Shown in pieces: positions 1 through 11,788 of a DNA stretch of 64,000 nucleotides. Below the pieces are notes generated by a model, which was given only the letters and a program-made list of their open reading frames with translations, searched no databases and was not told the origin of the DNA. Source of the DNA: Dipteris shenzhenensis (Eukaryota > Polypodiophyta > Polypodiopsida > Gleicheniales); the NCBI GenBank assembly GCA_047967505.1, contig CM106539.1; one strand, given 5' to 3'. The position numbers and the translations under genes are program-made. Numbering within the stretch: position 1 is the first letter of the stretch; every line of letters starts with the position of its first letter.

Positions 1-32
1 TAATATAATCGCAGCTTTTTCAAAAAAAAAAA
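1..32 (+). mobile_element. LINE 3' tail with poly(A)
   Basis: The window opens with the last bases of a LINE 3' end followed by a run of A. The same junction is at 38,694-38,727, where the rest of the LINE is visible upstream. This shows that the LINE belonged to the duplicated unit. Confidence 0.8.
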
Positions 33-910
33 AGAAATTGGGCTGAAGAATCTACGCTAGTTTAACTCCGGTCGTTCATACTTTCCTCACAACATCTCTA
101 GTTTCACTCGAGTCCTCCATAATATCCTCGTGTTCTCTCTCTCTCTCTCTCTCAAGTTTCCACCCTCTTTTTCGAGGACAGGCCCATTTAATGAATTCAC
201 CTTGCTTGGAAATTTGGTGGGAAATTCATCCTATGTGGCGGGTTGTAATTTCCCACCTTTCCCCCAAGAATTTGACCTTGGTGTATCTGTGGGAAAAAGA
301 GTGAGGGCTTCCTCCTTATGACATGCAAAGATGTTCACATCATAGGAAAGTCTAGAACTCGTGAGAAATATTACTTTTTTCCATGTTTCCAATTTCCCAT
401 CATATCATTATCCCTTAAGAAAACCTCATAAAGTAAAGTTTGCTCTTGTAGATTGTCTCTTTTTCATATTAAAGTGCACTAAGGATCAGTGCACACATAC
501 CACATATACGGCTCAAGGCGCTCTAACTTATTCACATGAGTTAATCCACAGAGCGAGTTTGTGTACCTTTAGTGCTCTATTTGGCACCTCCCATTTTTAA
601 ATTGCAGGTAGACAGTCCATAATTGAAATTGTTTCTTTCTTGGAAATGTATAGATATCTTGGTTGAGCAAGAAACGATGCATTGGCCACCACTTCATGTG
701 AGGCTAAGTATAGGAGGGTAGCCTTCACAACTAGAATTGGGTGTGTGGCTCAAGAGGAAGATCTTCATGGTTTCACACACCAACCACCCATTCCTAATGG
801 TGGTCAACGTGCTATTGCAATTGCATGAAATTTTGTGTTTCATGCCTGCACAAAACACATCGAGCCATATTCATGGATGATTTGTTCAAGGTAGTTTTGT
901 TAAGAAGCAA

Positions 911-960
911 AATGTTTCAAAAGTTCATATGCCCTAATAGAAATAAACTTTTGAAACATT
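911..960. repeat. Perfect 15-bp-arm inverted repeat
   Basis: AATGTTTCAAAAGTT at 911-925 is exactly reverse-complemented at 946-960, with a 20-base loop. It lies in the AT-rich insert inside the relic Copia RNase H and is unchanged in the duplicate (39,602-39,651). Confidence 0.85.
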
Positions 961-1365
961 CGTCAGAATTTGAAACTTTTATATGAACAAATTTAAAGTT
1001 TCGCCAGGATTCACATCTTTTACTTTAAAATTTAAAAGAAAAAATATATAATTGTACTATGTTCCTCCCATTACTATGAAACTCAAAAAACTAGCTCGAT
1101 CAACTTTTGCCAGGATTTTATATTAATATATAAGTATAGTTTTGATAAAAACATCCATGGGCACATTATCATTATCCCAAAGTGGCATTGCATGCAGGAT
1201 AGATCAACTTGATCTATTATCCTACACACTAGAACATGGCAGACATTTTGACCAAGGCACTACCTACAAAAAAGTGTGAAGCTTTTTCAAAAGGTTTAGG
1301 CTTACTTCATTTTGGTGATTGTCTCATTTCTCTATACATGTTACATTGTCACTAGAGGGGGAATT

Positions 1366-1590
1366 TGTTAGATTATGAGTAGTATGGTGTGAACCTACCC
1401 TTGGGGTTCTTTTTCCCCTCTAGTTAGTATTAGGGCTAGGCTCCCTATCTAGAGTATATATATATCCTCATTTTAGTATGTGTGTCCACCATTCTGTCTC
1501 TTATAGGGATGAGCTTCTTGGTCCCTAGCCTTTGTATAGTGTCTCGAGTTTCTATAATAATCTCTCATTTACCTACATGGTCTTCCAACA
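1366..1590 (+). repeat. LTR of the relic Copia element
   Basis: The 225-bp segment begins TGTTAGATTATG and ends CTTCCAACA (TG...CA), directly follows a polypurine tract, and contains a TATA-like run (tatatatata) near 1,455-1,465. The matching copy is 40,058-40,282. Confidence 0.7.
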
Positions 1591-3084
1591 CTTTGACATG
1601 GGAGCTGAGGAGGTATCTTGCACTATCAAGGCAAGCCAACCTGCGAGTCTCCCTTGTTTCAACACATAAAAGCTCTTTTCCTTCAATACAAGGCTATATA
1701 AGCTGATACAATCATATCTAAATTGTCGAAGGAAGGCTCGCAAAAGATGGATTTCATTGCAAAGTTAGGCACCTATGTGTGCAAGATCATGCTGCTTGGA
1801 TTACAAAAATGCATCTTTTTTGTCACAGTTTCTTGCAAGTCCAGGTTCCAAGGGTGTTGGTCACCTAGAATCATGTCAATGTCATTGTAGCACTCTTGTA
1901 GCATAAGTGTCCACAAGTGTAGCATAGGTCCATGTGCCATCCCTTCACCTAGGCTGTCCCATGCCTACATTTAGTGAGACATGGCCCAAGTACCATGGGA
2001 GAAGTAATATAAAATAGGTGGAGATAGATATTATATTGGATTATTCCCTCCATGTAGGATAGGCCCATGTGTAGATAGTCTAAGAATGCAAGTTAAATAA
2101 TGGGAAAAGTAGGATGAGGTCGCAAGATTCCTTGTGCCAATCCTCCACTTGTCCTCCTAGATGTTTGAACGTATTATAAAATTGAGAAGAGGCCAAGGGA
2201 GTATCTTAGACTTGGGATATGGGGCTCGATTTATGTGGAAAAATGAGGCAAAGGGTTGTCGCACACAAATGAGAGTGCATACCCACCTAGCCCACATGGA
2301 AGATTCCTCCACACACACCATGCATGTGGGAGGATGCATTTATTGGGAGAGACCCCCTCTCTTGGCTATAAATGTACAAGCAAAGGTAAGCTAAAACTAT
2401 AGGAAAGTGTATGTATTGCAATAATGACAATCACCAAAGGGAGCTATTTCTTGATGGAACATGCTCATTCTTGTAAAGCCACCATGCTAGTACCTTGATT
2501 TCCCCATCCTTCCTTTCAAATAAAGCATGACTCTCTTCTCTTCCCTTGATGTCTCCATCTCTACATTCTAGCTCCCATCATATACATGCTCCTCTTCTCC
2601 CTCTCCCTTCCTCTTTGTGCCATGGTCTCCCTCTTCATTCCCACCCCTATTAATCCCTTTTCCCCACCCATGTTAACGCTTCTCACCTCACGTTCCCTCT
2701 CCCCCATGGCCCTCGAGTGTCACCATGCCCAACGTCTAGCCTCATGCCTTGATTTCTTTTCTAGATAATAGAATTGGTGGGGCTGTTGGGATGCGAAGTC
2801 TCCGCCGCTAGTGGCATAAAATCTATCGACATCCATTACTCCTACGACTGTGTGCGGTATCTTCTATGTGTGGTTCTCTATTTCTGCACCTCTAATCTGG
2901 ACATCTATGCGACTCACAGTTCTCCATTTCTGCGGTTGCAAAACTTCTCTGTGTTTACGCCTCTAATCTGTGACATCTTTGGTGCTGAACGTCTTGCTCA
3001 AGTATTGAATTCTCCCCACCCTCTCCTTCTACCTATCTTGGACTACTGAGAAACCTGGGATGTCTGGATTTTAGTCTTGGAGTA
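1591..3084. other. No recognisable gene
   Basis: Short open frames occur, such as one at 2,774-3,049, but they have no recognisable domain. They are conserved in copy 2 only because the whole block is duplicated. The sequence probably belongs to decayed transposon flanks. Confidence 0.5.
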
Positions 3085-3800
3085 ATGACATCTTGGATCC
3101 TTCAATTTGACAGAGCATACAAACCTTCAACCAAGGTTGCTAGTGTGGGTGTGAAGCTCACTTCACCGGGGGGTGAGGTGTATTGTTATAACAATTCTAC
3201 AAGTACTTGCAACCAAGTTGAGTACTCGGCACTCATTTTTGGGCTACAAAAGGTGCAAAAACATCACATCAAGCAACTTGAGATGTGAGGAGATTCTCAA
3301 ATCGTGTGTGAACAAGTTAGTGGAAGATGGAAGGTGTGGAGTGAAGGCTTAGTTCCATGACATCAACAAGCATCAGAACTTTGCAAACAATTTGAAGAGG
3401 TAAAAATTCAGCATATCCCTCGAACTCAAAATTTAGTTAATGATTTCTTGGCATGTGAAGCTTGTACTTCAATCATGCATGAAACGAGTGGAAGCCTCGC
3501 CTCAACAAAGGCGCAAGCCACGAATGAGGGTGATCATTTGTAAGGAATGCAAAGGTTGTGGTCATCGTGAAACTAAGTGTTGTACATATTTGATACGAGT
3601 TTACTGACTTCAGAACATCATCAAAAAGGTCCTTAAGGACACTGCTCAAAAGAAGGATGCCAAATCGCACACCCCTCGAAGAAATAACATGGCGACTACA
3701 AGAACTCGAAGAAGCTGAAGGTGATGTGCAAGCTCTCCAACTATTGACATTTGTCGTGGCATTCTTGTTTGCCTTGATGAGCAACCTCATGCAACGCCGT
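3085..3800 (+). pseudogene. Ty3/gypsy RNase H-like relic
   Basis: The 67-residue frame at 3,085-3,288 contains WILQFDRAYKPSTKVASVG, then NQVEYSALIFGLQ. This is the spacing of a gypsy-type RNase H (FDG..., later N..EY.ALI.GL). The frame continues past a stop as GDSQIVCEQVSG...IQHIPRTQNLVNDFLA, the second half of the same domain, so at least two stops interrupt it. The first catalytic-region glycine is replaced by arginine (FDRA). No integrase follows; gag of an element lies directly downstream, so the order is rearranged. Duplicate at 42,566-43,280. Confidence 0.75.
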
Positions 3801-4060
3801 GTCTCTAACCCTTGCCTATAAAGATGGTTGCAATATCATGCCTAGATCAATAAGGTTTGGTCCTTTTAAGATTGTCTATGAGCTATTCTATGCTGAAGAT
3901 TCTTCCCATATAGCATTTCACAATACACCAATCACACCCTACCCTGCCTGTGTGTGCTTTGTGGATGTATCTTCACCTGATTTTCAGTTCAAGCTACCTC
4001 TTTCCATTGTTTACAAATAGATAAGCCTCATTTTGCCTCTCTCTTTTCGATTTTCCAAGC

Positions 4061-5510
4061 ATGGCTGACAATCCTGTGTTCTGTGGTCAGGTTGAAGAAA
4101 ATCCAAATGAGTGTCTTGTGGCCTTCAAGCGCCGTGTGGCCTTCAAGCGCCGTTGTGTTTCAGATCTCAACTTTCTTACCGAAGATAGATGGTTGTTAGT
4201 TCTTCCCACATTTCTTGAGGGTTTGGCTCAAGTGTGGTATGAGAAGCAGGCCGAGGATATTCGCCAAAGTTAGCTAAGGTTGACAGTAGTTATGATTGAG
4301 TATTTCAACAAAGAAGTGGATTCAGCGACCGTGCTCCTGGACCATTTAGCCACATAGGAGGACAACATTGAATTTCGAGCTGGAATGATTCAACATGTGC
4401 TGGGCTACCTTGTAATAGGAGTACGTGATGAATTCTGCCTCAAGCTTAAATGGGAGAATCCAGAGACCATGGTGCTAGCACAAGAGATTGCTCAAAAGTT
4501 TGATAAAGTTCAGTCTAATCCCACTTCAAAGAAGACGGTTCTCCCTCCACAACCCCCTCAATTCTTGCAACAACAACCTGGGGGGTCCAACTCAGGGGCA
4601 TACCCCCACCCCCCCTTAGGGATGTATCCACTGCCTCCACCTCAAATGTATGGTCCTCCCTTAGATGCTTAGCCTCAACAAGTGTATATCCTCACCCTCG
4701 CCTGCAAGATTTCCCTAGCCTCGCCCACAAGCCCTCCTCCTTCCTACTCCCCCGACCCCTCCTGCTAAAGAACCCGGAGTCAATGACTTTACCGAGGCCC
4801 TAAATGATCTTCGACTTGAGATGGTGGGCATTAGAAATCAAGCCAATCACCCTCCAAGAGAATGTGCTAATGTTGTGTGCTATGAGTGCCACCAACAGGG
4901 TCATTATCACATCGAATGTCCCAATATTCCAAGGGTGAATGAGGCCCCAAGGATTCTGATGTAGAGGTCCTTGACCTCGAGAAGAGAAGTCATACCACCT
5001 TGGACCCTCTCCAAACCATGGCCGGGCCTCCCCAGGAAGAAGGTGTCCTTCTCACAGCCCTCAGATGTTGAGATGGCACACCCACCAATAGAAAAGACTA
5101 AAAGATCTCGTAGGAGTAAGTGGTCACCCTCAGATTTTCCTATCGACTCAGGGCAAGAAGACTATTCGGTCGTTTAGGACCTTGCTCATTAGTCTTTGAG
5201 CATCACGCTTCCTCAACTAATAGCATTAAGCCCTAAGGTGAGACGTGAGATGCACCAAGGGCTCTCAACAAGGAGGAGCAAGAAAAAGGGAAACATACGG
5301 GAAATTTCTTCTATCTCTGAAGAAGTTGATCGGCACCCGCATACAATAGATGTCATCATAGATCAAAAGTGTGTGTGTTGATGGGGGAGCTGCATGTAAT
5401 ATCATGGTGCCCCGTATCATAAAGAAGTTGAATTTGAAATGCACAAGGCATTCCTCCACTCGAATCAAGGTAGCAGATGGTCGACGACCGGCATTTTGCA
5501 TGTCACTATC
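4061..5510 (+). pseudogene. Decayed Ty3/gypsy gag-protease
   Basis: The reading starts MADNPVFCGQVEENPNECL and continues through a gag-like helical domain (LPTFLEGLAQVWYEKQ, then a stop, then FNKEVDSATVLLDHLAT). A proline- and glutamine-rich linker follows at about 4,540-4,670, then a zinc knuckle at 4,878-4,919 (CYECHQQGHYHIEC, CX2CX4HX4C). At 5,371 an aspartic-protease start (CVDGGAACNIM) appears. At least three TAG stops interrupt it. A tandem duplication of 18 bases at 4,119-4,154 is specific to this copy. Reverse transcriptase and integrase are not present. Duplicate at 43,514-44,970. Confidence 0.8.
4878..4919 (+). other. Gag zinc knuckle (CCHC)
   Basis: Translates as CYECHQQGHYHIEC, a CX2CX4HX4C nucleic-acid-binding motif of retrotransposon gag. 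It is intact although the surrounding gag is broken. Confidence 0.85.
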
Positions 5511-5930
5511 CTCCACTTGGAATGAGAAGCCTGTTGTCATACTATCTTTTGCATTTTCTTTGGTTCGATCAAGATCTTGCATGATGAGGTCTATCTTACT
5601 ATTAAATTCATGATTCAAGGCAAGCAACTCTACTTCATTAGAGAAGAGGGGGATTACTTTAGCAGGGTGAGCTCCCCCCATCTCTACCACCATCACTGGG
5701 GGAGGCCTTGTCCATGCCATCGGTAAGGGGCGCCCTATCCCTACCACCATCGCTAGAGGATGCCATCTCTCTTTCCGAGTCTCACCAATTTCAACAAACC
5801 CAACAGTCACAAACCTACTAAAATCTCCAATACTTACTAATAGTGTTAATAAACTCCTTTCAAAATTTTGGATCTCTAAAATATCCAAGACTTAATAATG
5901 GTGCCAATAAACACCTTTCAAAGTTTCAGC

Positions 5931-6068
5931 AAGGATCATATAGACAAAGATTTTTTTAAAAACTTAATGGAAAATAAACCAATTTGCTTAAGAATTTCTA
6001 CATGTATTTGTGGTAGTTAATTGATTAAGGAAATCAATTAAAATAAATAAAGGAAATGAAGGCAATTT
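5931..6068 (+). repeat. Short repeat shared with 16,780-16,918
   Basis: About 135 bases running from 'tagacaaag' to 'aaggcaatttg' recur with a few differences at 16,780-16,918, and in the duplicates near 45,370-45,500 and 50,570-50,700. One member ends where the pol-deleted gypsy gag begins, so it may mark an old insertion boundary. No coding potential was seen. Confidence 0.7.
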
Positions 6069-6323
6069 GATGAAGTAAAAATAGGGGAGAACATCTAACA
6101 AGGTAAATTGAATAGATTGGTTTAAACAAGGAAAAATAATAAAGGCAAAAATAAGCATTAAATGAAAAAATCAAACAAGAAATGGGTTCAGACGAAGGGA
6201 AAAGATGACAAAGGCACATTAATTTAAGGAAACAACAAGTTTCTCTATCAAACTAAGCATGTACAGCAAATCTAATTACACTCTAAAAAAAACTAAGGTA
6301 CATAAAAAGGGGTAAGTCAAAAC

Positions 6324-7569
6324 ATCGAGCGAATGGGTTCGAGCGAGCCCAAAGTTCGAGCGACACTTATGAGAAACTTTGTCTAAACCTGTAGGAGCAA
6401 TAAATTTTTAGTAAAATTGGTTGAATGTACATGACACTATTACAGATTATTTTAAATTAGTTTTTGTATGATTCTTGGCAACTTACAAAGATTAAACTTA
6501 CTATTAGATAACTCATAAATCCATGTAAGTCAGCAATCATTCAATGAATACCAAAGGGAAAATTCTTGGCAACATACAAAGAGAAAATCTATTATTTGAT
6601 AAATAATAAATACATGCAAGTTAGCAATCATTCAATAGATACAAAAGGAAAAATGTTGTAATGTCTACACCTCAAGGCGATCACTCAAAATCATGTAAGG
6701 TAGCATGTGAGTTGAATAGGTTTCTTTATTTTATGGAGTTACATACATGGCAACAATAGTCCCACCGATGATATGGAAGCTCCTCCTAGCAAAATCTCTC
6801 ATAAACAACTATTTGTAGCTCATCGATTTTTATGCTACCGACGTGATTTGATCCATTTTGTACACAAAATGATAAATGTTTAAACTATGGAACTAATAAA
6901 TTATTGATCACCTTATGGCCATGATGATGCTAACTAAATATGGATCACCTTCATATGTCCTTGACCATGTATGCACCTCTAGGATGGAGGGAGGAAACCA
7001 AGGACCCAGACTCTATATGAGAAAAATCCATGGTCATAATTAAATATAGAGTTTGATAAGGTCCGACTCTCATGAAACAAAGATAAGTATAAACTTTCTA
7101 AAGATCTAGGATTTTGACACTTTAACATGATAAATGTATTCATTCATATCATTCCGATCATTTTGACTACAAACATGACCATATTTGGAGTCAAATTGAC
7201 CAAGTTATGGCCCAAATAAAATTGGTAAGAGGAGCCTCCCAAGAGGCCGCGATATCGCGGCCTCTAGGGAGGCTCCTCCTCCCATTATTTTTTTGCCTTA
7301 AAAATGGAAATTGCACAAGAAAAACACATACTTTGACCCCTTTCTTCCACCCCTCCTTTGTTGACCCTTGAAAAACATTGCCAAACATTTTCAAAAATTG
7401 TTGTTTGTCTATAAGACAATTGATTACTCACAATATCATGGGTAGGACAACAACTATAAAAGTAAGCAATGAATGCTACTTTTTGAACATAAAACATCAC
7501 ACTAGGATGTCAAAAGTTATGAAATTCCTTGTTCGAACCATCACCTCGCTCGAATGTAGTCGCTCGAAT
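6324..7569. mobile_element. Candidate 1.25-kb element with terminal inverted repeats
   Basis: The left end has repeated TTCGAGCGA-type motifs (6,324-6,347 and 6,357-6,366). The right end has their reverse complement (CTCGCTCGAA ... CGCTCGAAT at 7,545-7,569). In copy 2 the ends (45,760-45,783 and 46,966-46,990) match as inverted repeats over about 22 positions with one mismatch. The interior has no open frame with a recognisable domain and holds a 50-bp palindrome. I see no clear target-site duplication, so assignment to a DNA transposon or foldback element is inference. Confidence 0.4.
7229..7278. repeat. 50-bp GC-rich palindrome
   Basis: The sequence is self-complementary about the centre GCGATATCGC over 50 bases, with a single A/A mismatch pair. 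The surroundings are AT-rich. It is unchanged in copy 2 (46,650-46,699). Confidence 0.9.
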
Positions 7570-7864
7570 TCTCGTAAATCTCTATAAAAAGCTTCAAATT
7601 TTAGTTATTAATCTAGCAAAAAGAATTATGGTTAGAGGGTTTAGGGTTTAGAATGTGAAAAATCGTAGGGTTTAGAAATGTTTTTAAAAGAAAAAGAAAA
7701 AAGAAAATAGCAGCGGAAGTGAGTGTGTGTTACAAAGAAAGCTTGTGTAAAAATAAATGATAAAAAAATGTAGAAATTAGTAAAAACAAAAAGGGCCATT
7801 AAAGAAAATAAAGAGAAATTAATTCCATATGATTAATAAAGAGGGAAAATGAGCTATATAAAAA

Positions 7865-7865
<1 letters not shown>

Positions 7866-7896
<31 letters not shown>
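7866..7896. repeat. (CA)n microsatellite
   Basis: Uninterrupted CA run. The copy-2 version near 47,287-47,313 is shorter, showing slippage since duplication. Confidence 0.95.
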
Positions 7897-7898
<2 letters not shown>

Positions 7899-9828
7899 AG
7901 GGAAAGTAGACCACCGTTCAACAAACTGGATATGGTGGACGAATAAGAAGTTCATGACTTCTTTACAAATGTGCAACGTCACAAGTAGTCACGGGGAAAT
8001 GAAAGATCATCCAAGTAAAGGAGTGGGAAGTCCACATAGTCTGTGTGTGTCGAGAAGTTCGTAGAGGTGCCAAGAAGTTCAAAGGTACTGTGATCACGCC
8101 AACAACTCGTGAAAAGGAAGGTGAGAAATCACAATGGAATGATAGAAGCGTTGGATACAATGCAAGAGATTGGCGACAAGCTTGCAGGAACCCCGCCTTC
8201 GCCTCACGACCTCGAGCAATAGCAGCTAAAGGTTAACCACAACGAGCAAACTATCTTTACAAGCAAATAGGTGCTCAAGCGAAGCTTCCAAAGCAAAGGA
8301 GTCGCCTGTTCCGACAGAATTAAGCAAGAGGCTGAGCAAAAGAGGTAGCCTTGAGGGACGTGAGGCTTGTCAGCCCGTAAGAGACGATTGTTGCCAACCG
8401 AGATGAAACACAAAGCGGAAAGTTAATATCCTTCAAGAAGTACGGGCAAGTTGAGACTTCATCGACAGTTAGGCACTACCGTAAGAAAGTATGGAGGCAC
8501 TACCGTAAGCAGAGGTTAAAACGCGCAAACACTTGGAGCTGTGTCGCCAAGCGAGATCTTTAAAAAAAGAGACCTTGAGATGTGGCAAAAAACAACAGTG
8601 AAAGAGAGCCTGCCCCTGCTAAGAGTGTACTCTATGTGTAAGCTGCATGGTGTGTGTGCAACAACCTGAGATGAGCCGTCATGAGCCAACTCGCAAGGGT
8701 CGGTAGTAAGAGGAAGATAGGAATGACAAACAATTGTAAGGACAGGAAGCGCGAGATACATAATGAACAGTAGGTGTTAGGAGAAAAAGGGAGCAATGAA
8801 GACCTGCGAGGAAGCCATGGTACCGGCTTTGCTAGGGATTAACGACTGGCAATATGGCACACAAAAAAGGGGTTCGTAGAGGAGGACTCTAAGGGGAGGA
8901 AGTAAGAGGAATCATCTCTTGTGAGCTTTATAAAAGAGAAACATAGGGCTGTTACAAGAAGGCATGCTACCATCATGATCATTCTTGTTGCCACCACGAT
9001 GTGTAAGATCGTGGGTGGTGAAGAAAAAAGTGGATTAGGAAGTTAATACTGGTTTTTAGGAGGTTTAGATAGTTTAGGTTAAGCATAGTGCTCATGAACA
9101 GAATTTGGGAGGGCTAATCTTGAATGGAGGGTTAATCAATGAATGTAGGTGTAGTCACGTGCAAATGTCTGTGATGTAGAGAACTTCCATTGCTAAAGTT
9201 AGATTTCATCTTTAGTCTTTCATTCCCTACCAAATGCTTGTGAGATGTGTATTTCAGATTAGATATATGTAGAGGGCCGAGAGAAAGGGGCCTATGAAAT
9301 CAAATAACAATACAAGGTAGGTGGTTAACCACCAATATATAAAGTGTACTAATGGAAGTATTAAGAGCAATGCTCGAGAAGTTAGGGCTGCAACATCATA
9401 GTGAAAATTATTGATGATAAAAATATTAACACAGAGGGGCATGAGAAAGAATTATTATCCTAGATTAAGCACGTTTTGGGGGCCTTGTAGATGGACTAGT
9501 TACAGAGGATTACTTATTAGGTAAGTGAAGGCATCCATACCTTGATTAGTTACCAAAAGAGGGTTTCACAATTATACAAATTAAAGAAGTATGCCATGAA
9601 ATAACAAGGAGAAAAATCTTAAAGGGGAAATAATTGAAGTAAAGAAGAAAATTCAAGAAAATACACAATGGTGAATGTGGGTGAGAAGGTCATATTCTAT
9701 TGCCATCCAAATATTTCTATCAACCTCTCTTGTGAGATCTCTAAGAAAGGGGGGTCGGTGCACCATTGGTACTATCTATATATGGGTGTGGTTGCATAGT
9801 TAGTCTAATGGAGTATTCGATACAATGG

Positions 9829-9829
<1 letters not shown>

Positions 9830-9869
<40 letters not shown>
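9830..9869. repeat. (GT)n microsatellite
   Basis: A run of about 20 GT units, shorter in copy 2 (49,251-49,281). Confidence 0.95.
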
Positions 9870-9871
<2 letters not shown>

Positions 9872-10197
9872 TGAAAAGGGGAGGTTTATTCATATGAAAA
9901 TATTAGGGATAGGGATAAATTTGACAAGGGACTAGTTAGGGCAGAGATAAAAAGCTCTAAAGTTTTAAAAGTATAGTAAAGGTTCTAAAGAGATAAAAAA
10001 AAGGGGGGGTTAAATAAAATGTAAAAAAATGAAACAATTAGAATGTAAATAAGAAAGAAAAGTGGGAATTAGAAACTAAATTGAAGGAGGAAAAAAAATA
10101 AAATTAATAATTTTCTTTAAAAAAGACCTTGAAACAAGAACCAAACATAGAAGCGGAAAAAGGGGGAAGGGGGTTAAAATGTTTACTAAGAAAATTG

Positions 10198-10252
10198 TTT
10201 TTTTTTTTTTTTGTGTGTGTGTGTGTATGTGTGTGTGTGTGTGTATGTGTGT
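10198..10252. repeat. Poly(T) plus interrupted (GT)n
   Basis: A T run is followed by GT repeats broken twice by AT. It also occurs in copy 2 near 49,610-49,664 with different lengths. Confidence 0.9.
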
Positions 10253-11095
10253 GGGACCCACCCCCAACCCAGAGGTAAGACCACATGGTGGGGAGTAAGC
10301 CCACCATGTGGAACTTACTCCACACCTAATAGTAAATGCTAAAAAAAGGAAACTCTTTGATAAGTGTCAAAAGTGATATAAAGTGATGCTATTATTGGAT
10401 GCACAATCCAAATTTTGGAACCAATGTTTTTGCACCCAAAAAGTAGTCATTAGTAAACAAAAGAGAGGCACTCAAAATAATTGCAATGAATTAATTGTAT
10501 GGTACTAGCCTGACCAAAGGCTAGTTGGAAGATCAGGGTGTGTTCTCAGATTTAATAATCCCATCAATAAATGAACCATACAATTAATTCAATCATTTGG
10601 ATAATTATAAAAAGAACTGGTTGGAAAAATATGAATAACAGTAAATTGGTGTACCCTTTGTCAATATTGCAATCCAAAACCTTTTTTTAAACCAAAAAAT
10701 AGGAGGATTGGCAAAAGAAGTTTTCTTTATATCGAGTTTGCAAACTTTAAGCAAATAATTAGTACAAAAATGTCGAATCTATCAAGTAGGTCAGGGTCCA
10801 CTTACCTGCCACCATCAAAATACACTATATGTTAGAACAATATAGCATGATTTGGGTAGATAGGTAATGCATGTGCTCCCTGGCTTGTTATTGCATCACC
10901 TAGGAACATGCACAACCTTCTAGATTCTAATGCATAAAAAGAGTCATTAAGGAGCAAAAATAAAGGGACATAAACCACAAATAATGTTTGAAAAAAAGGG
11001 GGTTTAATCCGCAACCATTAGACGAACCATCATTTGAGATAGAGCAAGAGATAAAGCACCATCTTAAGAGAAAAATTAAACCTTGTCATAGGGGG

Positions 11096-11100
11096 GTAGT
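11096..11100. repeat. Left target-site duplication (gtagt)
   Basis: gtagt precedes the left LTR and recurs at 16,725-16,729 after the right LTR. Copy 2 has a single gtagt at 50,506-50,512 between the same flanks, which is the empty site. Confidence 0.95.
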
Positions 11101-11759
11101 TGTAAGAAAATAGTACGCAGCGGAAGATAACAACAAAACGCAAGTACACGATGGAAAGCTGAGAGAATACAAAAATTCTGATATACCAAACTGCTGATAC
11201 AACTGATGGTTGGCTGTCCACCCGTGCGCTCTACAGACAGAGCTTCGATGGTGATCTAGACAGATGCTGGACGGAGGACTATGAGCGTGAAGAATGGTGA
11301 TCTGATGATAGGGGGTGGCCACTTATATAGTGTAAGTGGTTGACGGTCGGCCCTGTAATAGGCAGTCGGCCTAATAGACAGTCGGCCTGGAAGACCACCG
11401 ACCCTTCAGAAAACATGCCGTCGGGCAGATGAAGGATCGCGCATAGGTCATACCGTCGCCGCTGGGGGCTTTGCCCCCAGACCCCCACCGGGGGCCTGCG
11501 CCCCCCGGACCCCCTGCTATCGGGGGGGCTATCGCCCCCTCGAACCCCCCCTTTGTGCAGACGGGTATCTACTCTTGGCTCCTAAGCCGTCTCATAACCA
11601 TCTGGTCTACTCTAAGACCCCTTCCAGTGTCTAAACTGGGGATCCCTCCCAATATCTGATACCCATCATGGCTTCTCCTCATATGGGGGCCTTACAACAT
11701 TGGGTACACAGAATATTGGTGGGTTACATGAGAGGTGGACATTTGAGCTAACTCTAACA
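11101..11759 (-). repeat. 3' LTR of the Copia element
   Basis: 659 bp with TG...CA ends; in element orientation it starts TGTTAGAGTTAGC. It has a TATA-like stretch (rc of ttatatag near 11,324-11,331) and a cluster of GC-rich stem-loops at 11,460-11,552 upstream of it. It is nearly identical to 16,065-16,724. Confidence 0.95.
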
Positions 11760-11768
11760 CCCCCCCTC
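11760..11768 (-). other. Polypurine tract
   Basis: In element orientation GAGGGGGGG lies immediately before the 3' LTR, the plus-strand priming site expected of LTR retrotransposons. Confidence 0.85.
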
Positions 11769-11788
11769 AATGTTCACCCGAAGATGAA

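Larger units (their letters stand above)
660..1590 (+). mobile_element. Relic Copia 3' end (RNase H plus LTR)
   Basis: Decayed plus-strand Copia sequence. Around 660-880 the translation shows the RNase H pattern with an AIAIA...FVFHACTKHIE segment, broken by stops and substitutions. Around 1,215-1,300 it reads ADILTKALPTKKCEAF, the characteristic C-terminus of Copia polyproteins. A purine-rich tract (1,354-1,363) is followed by an LTR starting TGTTAGATT. About 270 AT-rich bases, including a hairpin, separate the two coding remnants and probably represent an insertion. No 5' part of the element is present. The duplicate is at 39,354-40,282. Confidence 0.8.
7570..11095. other. No recognisable gene; AT-rich anonymous DNA
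   Basis: Only short unrelated open frames are seen. The stretch contains two telomere-like 'gggtttag' units near 7,640-7,660 and microsatellites. Around 8,040-8,950 the composition is less AT-rich with several short plus-strand frames, which may be a decayed retrotransposon interior, but no domain is legible. Confidence 0.5.

Noticed and set aside
3473-3790. 105-codon minus-strand frame rich in Ser and Thr, repeated at 42,954-43,271
   Set aside because: Antisense to the gypsy RNase H relic; no domain and conserved only through duplication.
5265-5888. 207-codon minus-strand frame, also present at 44,701-45,324
   Set aside because: It runs antisense to the decayed protease region and shows no domain. 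Its conservation is explained by block duplication.
7620-7680. Telomere-like GGGTTTAG repeats (also 24,600-24,960 and 57,060-57,110)
   Set aside because: Only one to three degenerate units at each site, part of minisatellites or leader sequence; no evidence of an interstitial telomere array.
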